From: Rotaria sordida
Taxonomy: Eukaryota; Rotifera; Eurotatoria; Philodinida; Philodinidae
Direction: 5' to 3'
Length of the DNA: 64,000 bases
NCBI GenBank assembly: GCA_905250125.1
Contig: CAJNOL010000994.1
Span: 1 to 64,000, forward strand
Shown: positions 1 to 24,500 of the stretch, piece by piece
How positions within the stretch are numbered: the stretch's first letter is position 1
How the letters are laid out: each line of letters opens with the position of its first letter
Position numbers and translations under genes: made by a program
The notes under the pieces: generated by a model
The model's database searches: none
Told to the model about the DNA's origin: nothing
Seen by the model: the letters and a program-made list of their open reading frames with translations, nothing else

Positions 1-1008
1 TCAATATCGTTACCAGATTTAATAAATCCAAGAAGTTTATTGAACTTGATTGCATCTAAAAATGTATTTACATATAAATGTATTGTAAATGTATGAAAGA
101 TAATAATCAAGAAATAATACAAGCTGAATTATTTTTTTCCATGCTGAAATCAATGATGTACATTTAAGTTGCATCTCGTCGATTTTTAAAGGGTAAAAAC
201 TCTTCAACAACTATTAATGAATTGAAAAACACTATTTTGCTTATTAAAACATATCGAATTAGAAGAAAACTGAAGGTTGATAGTTAATTTTCTTGAAGAA
301 TTATATCTAATGACAATGTGAAAAATAAATGAATCGATAGAATCAGTTAGCAAAGGATTTTAATGATAGTTCATGGTTAATTTCGCTACAACTCTCTATC
401 ATTGTTTTGTTTGCTTGCTACATCCGTAGTTTCCTAGAAGAAGATCAATGCAATTTTCTCTACTATTTCCATAGGAAGGGTGTGGGGTATGAAAAAATTC
501 ATTTTTGAAATAGTAACAAAACTCAGCATAGATAATAGAGATAATCACAAAAACAGATTGTATTTGATCTCGTTTTTTTTTCTTCTAAAGTTCATTTATT
601 GAATTATTTGCTTGTTTTAGATCAACTGGATTTATTTGATAAATTATTTGTTAAAATAAATTTACCTTCTTGATTAGAAAATTTGATTAAATAAGTTAGA
701 TGATTTTGTTTCGGTAAACTGATAATAATTCCACTTGAACCTGATCGAATACGTTCAAATGATTGATCAAGAGAAATTTTCAATATATTTGATGAATCTA
801 AATGAAAAATTAAATTTTATTATCAAGTATTAAAAAAGAAGAAGAACAAGAACAAGAACAAGCACATGAAAATATTACCTCGATTAAAAAGTAGACAACA
901 AGTTGCTGCAATATCTTTTTGTATCGATAAAGCAGTTTGTGTTTCTTTTCGATCTTGTAATAATTCGTCATCTAATGATATAACTTCAACATCCGAATAT
1001 GCATGCAT
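1..1008 (-). CDS. 5' part of a probable CARM1/PRMT4-like arginine methyltransferase (partial)
   Basis: Three spliced exons read on the minus strand: 1008-879 (ATG at 1008-1006), 797-666 and 55-1, each with GT-AG borders and compatible phases. The first donor and the second acceptor join as G|AT, as do the second donor and third acceptor. The joined peptide of about 105 residues runs MHAYSDVEVISLDD, then ALSIQKDIAATCCLLFNRD, a stretch containing IIISLPKQNHLTYLIKF, and SNQEDAIKFNKLLGFIKSG. Strand spacing and the ending (hydrophobic strand, then an acidic turn, then a short helix) resemble the N-terminal PH-like domain of CARM1, a nuclear H3R17/coactivator methyltransferase. The catalytic domain would lie left of the window, so the family call rests on remembered fold-level similarity only. 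It could be another PH-like-domain protein. The gene is divergent from PRPF8. Confidence 0.5.
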
Positions 1009-1619
1009 TATCAATCGATTCTTCCACTATATATATTTTACCTATTCGTGTAAAATATAAATGACACCAAATAGGTAAAACGACACTAACGAGCAAACAC
1101 ATTGTGTTCAGTCGACCGACACATGCATATATATATATATATATTTGAATAGATGAAGTTTGTTCTTACGTGTTCGTAAAATCATAGCACGAAGAATAGT
1201 TACGTATGAAACTAGAAGCATGACGCGAAACGAGTAAGGTCGATGTCATATTAAGAAGACAAAATGTTCCAGATGAATAGTTTTGAGCAGAATCATTATT
1301 ATTATAATATTTAAATGTTTAATTATTTAACCAATTAAAATGACAAAAAAAAATCATCACACTTTATATAAAATTCAATTTAAAAGAAAGATAAATAATT
1401 TTCAAAATAAAATCACGTTATGAATTGAATTATAAAAACAAGAACCATCTATATTTTATAATAGATGTCAGTAAAAGTCATCATATTATGTAGAGGAACA
1501 AAATTCTATGAAATAAATATGGGGAATACATTTCTATTCTTTGTTCATTTCATTTGATAATAACAACGCAATAAGGTATATTCTTTCATAATTACAATTC
1601 ATTTTTTCAGATCACCAAT
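1009..1619. promoter_or_regulatory. Divergent intergenic region between CARM1-like gene and PRPF8
   Basis: About 600 bp separates the two start codons, so both genes must take their promoters from here. It contains an (AT)9 microsatellite at 1127-1144. A polypyrimidine-AG acceptor at 1608-1610 lies 9 nt before the PRPF8 ATG. That acceptor means the 5' UTR is either cis-spliced from an upstream exon or receives a trans-spliced leader. No coding sequence seen. Confidence 0.55.
1127..1144. repeat. (AT)9 microsatellite
   Basis: Nine uninterrupted AT dinucleotides in the divergent promoter region. Confidence 0.95.
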
Positions 1620-14197
<12,578 letters not shown>

Positions 14198-14443
14198 AAC
14201 ATCAGTCCGGTTATATTATTGTATAAACAGACTTCTTTCTTCTATCGTTTTTTTTCTTGTTGTCTTTATTTGTTGTTCTTTTCATTTTGTGAGATAATAA
14301 ATTGTCATAAAACATACTAAATAAGTGTGTGTGATCATCAAGAATGATTTACAACATTTTTGTTTTTCTTCTATTGTAGATTTATTCTATTTGAGTTATT
14401 GTTTTGAGTGAGACAGACAAAAAAAAAAAAGAAATACTAGAAA
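14198..14443 (+). promoter_or_regulatory. PRPF8-ubiquilin 246-bp spacer with trans-splice-like acceptor
   Basis: Only 246 bp separates the PRPF8 stop from the ubiquilin ATG. The spacer holds a PRPF8 poly(A) signal (AATAAA, 14296-14301). About 75 nt later a pyrimidine tract ends in TTCTATTGTAG at 14379, 64 nt before the ubiquilin start. No donor for that acceptor is evident within the spacer. The arrangement is compatible with a spliced-leader-resolved two-gene unit; a very short promoter is the alternative. Confidence 0.5.
14296..14301 (+). terminator. Candidate PRPF8 polyadenylation signal
   Basis: AATAAA lies about 100 nt after the PRPF8 stop, in a T-rich 3' UTR. Confidence 0.6.
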
Positions 14444-17400
14444 ATGAGTGATCAAATGGATGCAAGTAATAATGATACTTCGACTATTAGTCAAAGTTCA
14501 GAGACAACTACAAATACAAAACTTAAATTAAATATTAAAACACCAAAAGATAAAAAAGATATATCAATTGATGCTAATTCAACTATTAAACAAGTATCTT
14601 TCAATAAAAAATCTTTAAAAAAAAAATTTTTTTTTTGTTAGTTAAAAGACTTAGTGGCTAATGAATTTAGTACATCAATTGATCAAATTTGTCTTATATA
14701 TTCGGGTAAAATTCTTAAAGATGATGAAGATCTTAAAAAACATGGTATAACAATAGAAATTTAATGTTTTTTATTAATTATAGTTTTTCTATTTAATTAA
14801 TAGATATAAAGGATGGTGTTACTGTTCATTTGGTTATTCGAGCACCAAAATCGGACACAACAATACCAAGTGATTCTACTAGTCCAACATTTTCTAGGAC
14901 TCAACGCGAAGTAAATATATATATTTAGAGATGGTCTAAAAAATGTACTGAAAAAGAAAAACACAAATAATTCAAATATTCTGAAACTTATAAATCTATT
15001 AAAAAAACAAATCATCTTTCATGAAGATCGACAATAATATCAAATTAAGTGATTGATAAAAGAAGATTTTCAACCATGATGATTCAGAATATGACCATAA
15101 GAGATTCTCTTAGGTTTTTGTGTACCGATTATTCAGACTGATGAAACATTTTGCAAAAATTGTTTTTAATTTACTCATGAGCAAGGTTGTCGATAGTTTT
15201 TAGAAGTAGGAGCTAAAAACTCGACAGAAAGTGCTTTTATCTTCAGCAAGCTAGAAATGGTGAACGAGGGGTAGAGCGCATCGAGTTGGTCTTGAACTCC
15301 AGTAGGCTCGGATCTGAAAATTTTGGACTCGGCGAGCTCTACTGGAAGTCAGGAACGAACGAAACTCACCGTGATCTGACCCTTCCTATAACAGACGATC
15401 TGCTACCAGGCCATCCCTCCCCTAGTCCTATTCATCTTGCAATGACATTGGCTGTTTATTTTTATTTCACATTCTGTCGGAGAAAGGCAAACGGTATTTC
15501 AAAATCTGATTACTCAGTACTAGAAGGCGAGAGTCACTGCATGGATAATTTCCAACAATAGAAGGAACATTGTGCGGACGAATTTCAGAAGTAGAGGTCA
15601 TCATGGTCTTGCACTTATTTGAAAATTTAAACTCATTTGATCTATTTCAAGATTTATTTAAGTTTAAAATTTTATTCGAAAAAAAAAACAAACAATTTAT
15701 ATTCTTTTAGCCTCCAACTCGTCCAACTCCAACTCAACAGCCTAATCCAACTGGTACTTTTCCATTTGGTCTTGGTGGTAATATTCCTGGTATGGATAAT
15801 TTAAATTTTGGTGATATGCAACAGCAACTTCAACAACAGGTAATTAGAAACAAAATATAGAAGAAAAAAAACCTATTTTTTTTCTCATATTGATTAGATA
15901 ATGAGTAATCCAGCACAACTTCGTCAATTAATGGATAGTCCTGTTATACAAAGTATAACAAGTAATCCTGATTTATTACGTTCATTATTACTTAGTAATC
16001 CACAAATTCGTGATTTAATGGAGGTAAAAATTAATTTTAAATAATAAAAAGAAATCTAAAAAGAACGATATCAATGAAAATTTTGTGTTTTTTTTTTGTT
16101 CGTAGCGTAACCCTGAAATATCACATTTACTTAATAATCCTGATTTACTTCGACAAACAATGGAATTTGCTCGTAATCCAACAGCATTACAAGAACTTAT
16201 GCGTAATCATGATCGAGCTTTGAGTAATCTTGAAGTAAGTTTTACAAGCTAGACCTCGAAATGGACCATCCAGTCTGAACTTAATTTGTAAAGAAAATGA
16301 CCTTATACAACTCGTCATCACAATGATAATAAACTTTTTACAATACATTCTTTTCATAGTACCATTCTGAGTTAAGCTGACCTATCAAAACAATAGTCCA
16401 ATTTCGAGACCTGTTATAACCTTTTGATTATTTTTCATATAGAGCATTCCAGGTGGTTTCAATGCTTTACAACGTATTTATCATGATGTACAAGAACCAA
16501 TGTATTCAGCAGCACAAGAACAATTTGGTAATAATCCATTTGCACAATTATTGACTGGCAATGGTAGTATTGAGAAATTTCTTTCTTTTTTTTTCCTTTT
16601 ATTATCGCAATGTATTTAGAAAATACAACAACATCACGTACTGAAAATACTGATCCATTACCAAATCCTTGGGCACCTCGTAATACTTCTGCAGCTGCTG
16701 CATCTTCTCGTCAAACACAACCATCATCTACCAATACAACAAATACTCAACAACAACAACAACAACAACAACAACCAACAGCTTCGGCATTGCCAACTAA
16801 TACTACTGGTAGTTCACCTAGTTTAATTTCTCCAATGATGCAAAATTATATGTCACAATTAATGCAAAATCCTCGTTTACTTGAAAGTGTTCTTAATGCA
16901 CCTTATATGCAACCATTAATGGATTCACTTGCTACTAATCCTGATATATCAAGACAAATGGTTGCAAATAATCCAATGTTTGCTAATAATCCTGAATTAC
17001 GTGAACAAATGCTTAATGCTTTACCAACTATGACGGAACAAATGAGAAATCCTGAAGTACAAGCATTAATGCAAAATCGTGAAGCACTTGAAGCTATACA
17101 ACAAGTACATGAAGGTGAATATATATATATATCAGATTAATGTAAAAATAATTCTTTTTTTTTGTTTTATTTAGGACTTCAACGTTTACATGCAGCAGCA
17201 CCTGATCTCTTTCAAGCGTTAGTTTACTAATAAAAAAACATTTTTTTAAATAATTATCAAAACATATAATAATTGTTTATTTATTTTTAGTGGTGATTTA
17301 CCAGCTGGTCTTCGTTTTAATCCAAGTAGTTTATCATCACCAGCTAATACAGGAACTACATCATCATCATCATCGTCATCAACTGCTCAATCGACATCAT

Positions 17401-18991
17401 CAAATTCAACATCACGAACAGATACTGGCAATACACCATCATCAAATGATCCAAATAATTATGCAGGTGTATTTGCTCAAATGTTGAATATGATGTCAAA
17501 TCAAAATATTGTATGTTTTATTCAAAAGATTTCGCCGATCTTAGTGATCCATCTTGAATCAGGGGATGCTTGTAGAGCGACCTACAGCGCATTGAATGTT
17601 ATATAAGAAATCGAGTCTTATGAAAATAAGATAAACTTATACAAATCTTATTTTTAAACTCAATTCGATACAATTGAAGATGCTCTTTAACATTCCATAA
17701 TCAATACGTTTCATCATTGTTTTTTCCATAGTTAAAAGTGACCATTTGCCATAAGCCTAGGTTATTTCTTGCCTATTTGATTTCGAGTGTATTCAACTCT
17801 GTGCAACAGAGTACCAACATGAAACTTTCTTAAAAACTAAACACTATCAAGCTTCATACATTTCACAGATAAGATATTTCGGAACGGTAGAGACTGATTA
17901 TCCCCTCGAATAGCGTGTTTTTCTATATGAATGAGCTGGTATGAACTGATATAAATAAGTTCTTTATAAATGGTAAAAAAAAATTTTTAGCCTCTAGACT
18001 CCTGGAAGGAAGTGTGAGGATATGGAAAAAATTATTTTTGAAACGACCATGAGATATTTAGGTATTCTGGTAGCTTTCATGTATAATCCAAACCAGGATA
18101 CTCGGAATAAAAATAAGAGACCTCATTCCTGCAACTTTATACCTGTAGTCTTCTCCAGTGATCTCTGGAGGCCAAAAAAAATTTTTCGTTTATAAAGAAG
18201 TTATTTATATCTGTTCATCTGGAATGCTGTGCTGATTATTAGTTATAGAAACGTTGAGTATTATTAAAATATCGTCCATATACTGATCCCATCATATTGA
18301 AAAATAGGTTATTGTATGGAACAATTTTGCAAGTTGATCACCAGTCTCTGCTGTTCCGAAAGATATTGTCTGTAAAACATCTAGAGCTCGATAGTGTACA
18401 ATTTTCCAGAAAGTTTCACGTTGGTACTCACTTGCTCTGTTACACAACATTGAGCACAATGGAATATCATATAGCTAAGGAATAATCTAGACCTAAGAAA
18501 ATGGACCAATTTTAACAATGAAGAAAGCAACAATAATAGAAAATTGAAAAACACCTATAACTATATCACATTGATTTTAAAAACAAAATATGCATAAGTT
18601 TATCTTATGGATTACAATGTCTATGAGTACCATACATATTTTTTAAGGATTATAACCAATATATTGACTCCTAGCAAGTCACAAGCTTCATAAAACTTGA
18701 TTTCTTATATACCATTCGATGTACAACTAAATTCGGCGAGATCCTTGACTTTTATTTCTTTGTTTTGTAATATATAGAATACACCACCGGATCAACGTTA
18801 TGCTGTTCAATTAGAACAACTTGTTTCGATGGGTTTTACTAATCGTGAAGCAAATATACAAGGTAATTAATTTGTTGTTTTTCTTTTTTCTTGATTAAGT
18901 TTCTTTAAAATAAAAACTTTTTTTTTTAGCTTTAGCAGCAACAATGGGCGATGTAAATGCGGCAGTTGAACGACTTCTTTCTCAACATTAA
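14444..18991 (+). CDS. UBQLN: Ubiquilin (UBL-UBA proteasome shuttle factor)
   Basis: Cytosolic shuttle: an N-terminal UBL docks on the proteasome, a C-terminal UBA binds ubiquitin, and the STI1 repeats hold hydrophobic clients. Twelve exons: 14444-14593, 14642-14744, 14804-14910, 15711-15839, 15898-16023, 16106-16234, 16443-16563, 16620-17114, 17175-17217, 17291-17510, 18778-18862, 18930-18991. The total is 1770 nt (589 residues), with all phases consistent. The UBL spans about residues 28-105 ([26 protein letters not shown]). STI1 repeats show [35 protein letters not shown] and [15 protein letters not shown], then [14 protein letters not shown], a poly-Q run and a second STI1 pair. The UBA is [20 protein letters not shown] at the C-terminus. 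A Ser-rich linker precedes the UBA. There is a single locus here where vertebrates have several paralogues. Introns 6 and 10 are foldbacks. Confidence 0.97.
15307..15341 (+). repeat. Dispersed GGATCTGAAAATTTTG motif, copy in ubiquilin intron 3
   Basis: The best-preserved of five copies: GGATCTGAAAATTTTGGA, then CTCGGCGAGCTCTA. It sits in the 800-bp intron 14911-15710, which otherwise shows no recognisable content. Confidence 0.75.
16240..16420. repeat. Short foldback filling ubiquilin intron 6
   Basis: Near the donor the intron reads AGACCTCGAAATGGACCAT. Near the acceptor it reads the diverged reverse complement, ATAGTCCAATTTCGAGACCT. CTGAACTTA/GAGTTAAGC also pairs. It is the smallest foldback in the window and spans nearly all of the 208-bp intron. 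Confidence 0.7.
17527..18749. repeat. Giant imperfect palindrome filling ubiquilin intron 10
   Basis: Almost the whole 1267-bp intron (17511-18777) folds on itself, with arms of about 500-600 bp meeting near 18090. Pairs seen by eye: TTCGCCGATCTTAG/AATTCGGCGAGATC at the ends, TATATAAGAAATCGAG/TTGATTTCTTATATAC, GCAACAGAGTACCAACATGA/CACGTTGGTACTCACTTGCT, and TTCGGAACGGTAGAGACTG/CAGTCTCTGCTGTTCCG. No open frame of note. Target-site duplications are not obvious. Confidence 0.92.
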
Positions 18992-20777
18992 CTTTTTCTT
19001 CTTTGCAATACATTAATTCTTCTATTCATATTAATACAATTTTTTTTTTTTGCGTTTCGTCATTTGTTTTTTGTTCGATCTATCCAATTTTCATCGGTCA
19101 AAAAACGACGAGCACATTCATCTCATTTACTGTTTCTTCTATTCATAATTGTTTTGTCTATGTATATGTGTTTGAAAGAAGAAAAAACAAAAACAAATCA
19201 ACATACAAAAGTGATGGATAATATCTTTGTATGTATGTACGCATATTTTTGGCAAAAAAAAAACAAAGTTTTTTTGTGGCTGTCTTTATCTATGTATATG
19301 TGATGATAGTTTTTGTATAAACAACAAGAAAGAATATTTTCAATTTGAAATGATGATTAATAATCAATATTTGTTTTTCTTGAAGTAGAATATATTATTC
19401 ATTGACCGATTATTTTGACCATAGAATCAGATTATTCAATGAACAAAATTGCAATTATTGATGAATCTAAGAATTATAAAACTTTTTCTTAATAGTTTAG
19501 TCATTGTGAAAGATTTGATAATTATTAATGATTTTAACATTGAGATACATTCGAAGGCTATTCGAAAAAAAAAATACCCATATTGTCACGTTCAAGTGTA
19601 CTTGCAACTTAATACTTCGCTCATGTTCATATAATTAAACATATAAGGTTATATATCATTTTTCTTCGAAATCACAAATAAAGTTCTTTTAATGCTCACG
19701 GATTTATTTTAAACTAGAAAAAATAATAAGAAAATTCAATATATTCTCAGATGTATGTCATTTACTCAATATCATATAAAAACGAGACAATATTATTCAT
19801 AAAATTGGTGCGACTTTGATTATTGTACACATATATTACCTCTTGATGCACATTTTAGCCGAAAGGTTTCATCAATACTAAATTAAATCTACAGTTATAA
19901 ATTATATTTGATTCTTATAATAAGAAGGCCTCTTATAATGTTCATTACACACTTGTATGAATCATCTTTTTTTTTTTTGAAAAGAAAATGCTTTTGAATT
20001 GAGTAATAGCAAGTTAAGTGTGTAATGGAAATCGAGTAATATATATGAAATAAAGCGGTATGTTTTATTCAAAGAATAAGTAAGAATTTAAAATAATAAA
20101 TGGAAACACTTTTGCTTCTTTTTTTTTTTGTCGATTCTCAAGTGACCAATTATGAACACATTATAAACAATCAATTTCACACGATTATTTAGAAGTAACT
20201 TCATAGAAATAGAAACTAAAATTGATTCTCATGAAAATATTCTATCATTAGTATTTATACTTCAATTACATATGTATTTGTTAATCTCACTATTTGTTTG
20301 TATATGTATATGTATTGAAATGATCCTCTGTCAATGAATAACAAGCTGTTCTTTTGAATTCATTAATCGCCTGCCATCATTCACTAATCTAATATCAATC
20401 ATTCACACTCTGTTGATCTTTAACTCATTCATTCTTTATGACATCACAGTTTCTTTTTTTTTTGCTTCTAAATATATATATATATATATGACCATTATTT
20501 ATTCCATCATACCAAAATATGTACTCATCTGCATTTATGATTGCTTATGTCATGTATTTAGTTTTTTTTTCTTTCGTGAAAGCGATCTACAATGAGATAT
20601 CGGTATGTCATTCGATTGAACAGTTCATTTAAAAGAGAAAGAAGAAAACGTTCACAACATCGATTACCTTGAAAAAATAGAGATGCAGGTGTTTTTTTTT
20701 CCACAAGCGAACACATACATACATTTTACAGATGAAAATGGTTGTTGACAGCTGCTGAATAATTTCTTTTTTTGTAG
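18992..20777. other. Ubiquilin 3' UTR and intergenic region
   Basis: T-rich and AT-rich sequence with several AATAAA-like signals and an (AT)9 run at 20472-20489. Short open frames here lack coding character. No gene or structured element recognised. Confidence 0.7.
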
Positions 20778-20812
20778 ATCAATACATTAACAATGACTAA
20801 AATTGTTTCGAA
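20778..20812 (+). other. Candidate alternative 5' coding exon of TEAD (distal)
   Basis: TTTTTTTGTAG ends at 20777 and a consensus GTAAGT donor follows 20812. The exon contains ATG at 20793 and reads MTKIVS plus two bases (AA). That phase would join the TEAD acceptor at 21565 in frame. The exon is short and predicted from signals only. Confidence 0.4.
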
Positions 20813-21239
20813 GTAAGTCATTTAATTCTGCTTATTAGTTAATTATAATAAATCTTTTTTGTTACACTTAATCATTTTGTTTTTATAAAACTATTTCGAT
20901 TCGCTCGTATTCTTGATAGATAAAATCTAATATCTAACTATTCCTTATCTAATAGAAAGACAAAAAAAAAAAGAAGGAAATCAGAAAAGATAATATTACA
21001 TACGTGAAAAAGAGAAGTATAGAAAGATTGGTTAATACAATTTATTGGTGGGTGGATGATAGCATAACTATTTTATCCATTGCATTGCGTAGACAAATAG
21101 TCTTCGACATTCTTTCTGGTATCTATGTGTGCGTGTGTGTGTTTATTCAGCATAGTATATATATATTCGAAACCATCAAAAGAATCTTTTCTTCTATTAT
21201 GATATATTTAGACTTTGACAACAAGATATTTTTGTAAAA

Positions 21240-21265
21240 ATGATGAGCACTAATAATCGAATTAA
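21240..21265 (+). other. Candidate alternative 5' coding exon of TEAD (proximal)
   Basis: ATG at 21240 starts MMSTNNRI plus AA, followed by GTAAGT at 21266. Joined to T at 21565 it gives AAT and then the ATG at 21566, adding nine residues in frame. It shares the AA|GTAAGT ending with the distal candidate, so the two may be mutually exclusive first exons. Confidence 0.5.
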
Positions 21266-21565
21266 GTAAGTGTTAGTTTAAACAAAAAAAAAACAAACGA
21301 GCTCTTTTTGTTTCATTGACATTGTACTTTCAAATCACCACATGTGATGGACTATTGCCATGCGTAGATCATTTTTTTATTAAGCTCGAAACAAACAACA
21401 TGTTTTATTTACTCATCGAATTAACTTCTGTGTATGTGTGTGTGTGTGTGTATGATGTAACTTTTCTTCTTTTTTTTTTATTATTGATGATTGTTACTTT
21501 ATCTCTTTTGTCCTCGATGATCATCACTAACATGATTTATTTCTATTGATGTTTTTGTTTTTAGT

Positions 21566-24500
21566 ATGTTGTCTAGTTGGCCATCATCATTACAATTTGT
21601 TAAAGATTTTGATCGTACAAATTATTCAATTAAATCAGAAGAATCAACATCAACGGATGAATTAGATGATGATCAAAATAATGATGGCGAAGGTGTTTGG
21701 AGTCCAGATATTGAACAAAGTTTTCATGTATATGATTTTTATTCTTTTCTATTACGATTGTTTTTTTTTTGTTCTAACCATAAATTAATTTAGGAAGCAT
21801 TAACTATTTATCCACCATGTGGTCGAAGAAAAATTATTCTATCCGATGAAGGTAAAATGTTCGGTAGAAATGAACTTATTTCACGTTATATTAAAATACG
21901 TACGGGTAAATTACGTACACGTAAACAAGTATCATCACATATTCAAGTTCTTGCTAAACGAAAATCAAAAGAACTTCAAACATTTTTTAAAGTAATTTCC
22001 AAAAAAAAAAAAGAAAAAAAAATTAATATTTAAAAAAAAAACAACAATTAATTTAGGATTCAAATTTTAAAGAACCTCATCGTCCATTAGTTTTTAATCA
22101 ACATTATCATCAATTACATAATTCAACAACATCATCAACAATTATTCCTGATAGTACTTCATCTTATTATACACATCAACAACATACACCTGTATCATTT
22201 TTTTCATCAACACCTACATTATCATTTAAAGCAACAACACCAATTATTTGGCAACAACCAAATTCAGAGTAAGTTTCGTCTTTTATTTTTAAATGCAAAA
22301 AAAAACAACATTTTTTTTTCTTAATTAGACTTAAACCATTTTCACCATCATCGATAACACCAGATTTTATTTCAATGCCAAATATAATAACAAATTTTAT
22401 AAATACAAATCGATTAAAACTTATTGAATTTGCTGGATATATTCAATCAAAATCTGATATTAATTTAGTAATAAATTTAATCAACTTATTTATTATTTAA
22501 ATTTAAAAAAAATATTTTCTTTATAGAGACATTATCTAGTTCATATCAGTCAAGAAGCTGGTACTGATATGAAATCTGAAGTAAGTTAATCGAATTAGTT
22601 ATAAGATTCTGAATAAAACAGTAGCTACTCTCCATGAATTTCTACTATTCTTTATGATTTTGAGTTGATATTTTTGGTGTATGCGTATGATAATAAATTT
22701 GCTCTCCATCAGTTCACATATACTGGAGTTATGATTCACACATAGTTTTTCCCCTATAAAAAACATATTCAATGGAAATATGCACTCAAAAAGTTTTGTC
22801 ATTTGCTGCTCCACAAGCTGTTACTGTTTTTTTTCTAGCGTAAAAGGCAGCCCCATATGTTGATTTTATTATCAACAAAGTCCGGAACACATAGGCAAGA
22901 TCTTAGTAATTAGCACGCTCTTTGATAAGAAATCCATGTTGTAACGCTAACTCGACTTAGTTCAATGTTGCCGCTTCAAAAGCTTTGAGAATAGATTCGT
23001 CTTCTTATGGGAAATTTCTACTAAAATTTTCAAATAAATTAGTCAAAGTCATCATGGAAAAGATCCATTTTACTAAAAGCCAGCATTCGCTCGCTGTTCA
23101 ACAGACATTCTTAACGAGAAGATAATATCTCACGGGAAGAGTACCTCAACCGTTCAATCGCCTTTGAGTTGAAACTACATACATCATGTATATCCAAATG
23201 AGCTATAAATATCCTGAAAACTCAAGAACACTACGGAAAACTAGTTTTCGAATTTTGATTTGATCTTCCCGCTCTTTTGATTTGGTTCTATCCTGAAATA
23301 AGAACATCATACCTGTCGGTTTTTATGAGCGATGTAGAAGATATGTTATTACCATAGTTATATCTCAGGATAGGGACTGCAAAAAGATCTAAAACTTTCA
23401 CAAAAACCTATTCTTATCAAGATCGGTCTCTACGCAAAGTTTTAAGTCGAAATTCGAAAATTCTTTTTTTCTGTTAGTATTGCATTCATTTAAAAAACAC
23501 GGCATAAGTGCCGTATTTTCGTAGCAATAATCTACGGACACAAACTCTTTTCAGGATATTCATAGCTTATTTGGTTCTACATAATGTATGTAGTCTCGAC
23601 TCAAAAGGGTTTTTTTCCAGTTGGGATTATAATTTGGCGATTCCAAAAATTATCCGAAACTGGAATCGTTAAGTCATCGAATACATACGAAATTTTCACT
23701 ATTATACTGAAATCTTTAATCTCAAGAATGAAAAGATGAAAATTTCTCGACATAAGATTTAAAGAATTTTTGTACCTATCTGATGATTTAACAGTTTTGA
23801 TTTCAGTTTTTTGGAACCGCCGAACTCGAATTAGTTATTTCTAACAATATTTGCACTAGAGATAGCTACGACAATGACTTTTCGAATCAGAGGTTGAAAG
23901 AATAGTTGAGATAAATTGATGATATGTGAATCGATGGAGAGCGAGTTACTGCTTGCGAATAGGGTTTATTGTTGCGCACATTCACCCGAAAATATCAGCT
24001 CAATATAATAAAGACTAACAGGATTTCATGGAGAGTAACTACTTTTATCCAGGACTGTACATATTTGTATAATTTATCGATGGTTGTTTTTTCTTTTTGT
24101 AAAGCGTATCAAAGTGAGCCAAATTATTGATTTATTTCCAATGTTAAAAGAACTTTATAATAAAGGATCCAAAGATGCATTTTATGTTGTTAAAGTTTGG
24201 GTAAGACTAAGATTTATTTATATTCAATTATTTTTACTATGTTTTTTTTTTGTTATAGGTCAATATGGATTATCAAGAAAATTCAACTGATACATATCAT
24301 TATTTTTCTGCGTAAAAGAAGATTTAAAGTTTTTTTTTTTATTACATTCTTTTGTTTTGAACTATTTTCTTTTTTTTTTTTTGTTTAGTTTTGAAAGTTT
24401 CGAAGATAATATGAATTTATATATAACAACAAAAGTATGTTCATTCGGTAAAACAATTGTTGAAAAAATTGAAGTAAATAAAAAATAATTATAAAGAAAA

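Noticed and set aside
15286-15561. 91-codon open frame in ubiquilin intron 3
   Set aside because: It covers a dispersed-repeat copy and has no protein-like similarity. The GC-richer repeat simply lacks stops.
19003-19303. Overlapping 72- and 79-codon frames after ubiquilin
   Set aside because: They lie in the ubiquilin 3' UTR, are rich in Phe/Ile/Lys from AT bias, and lack domains.
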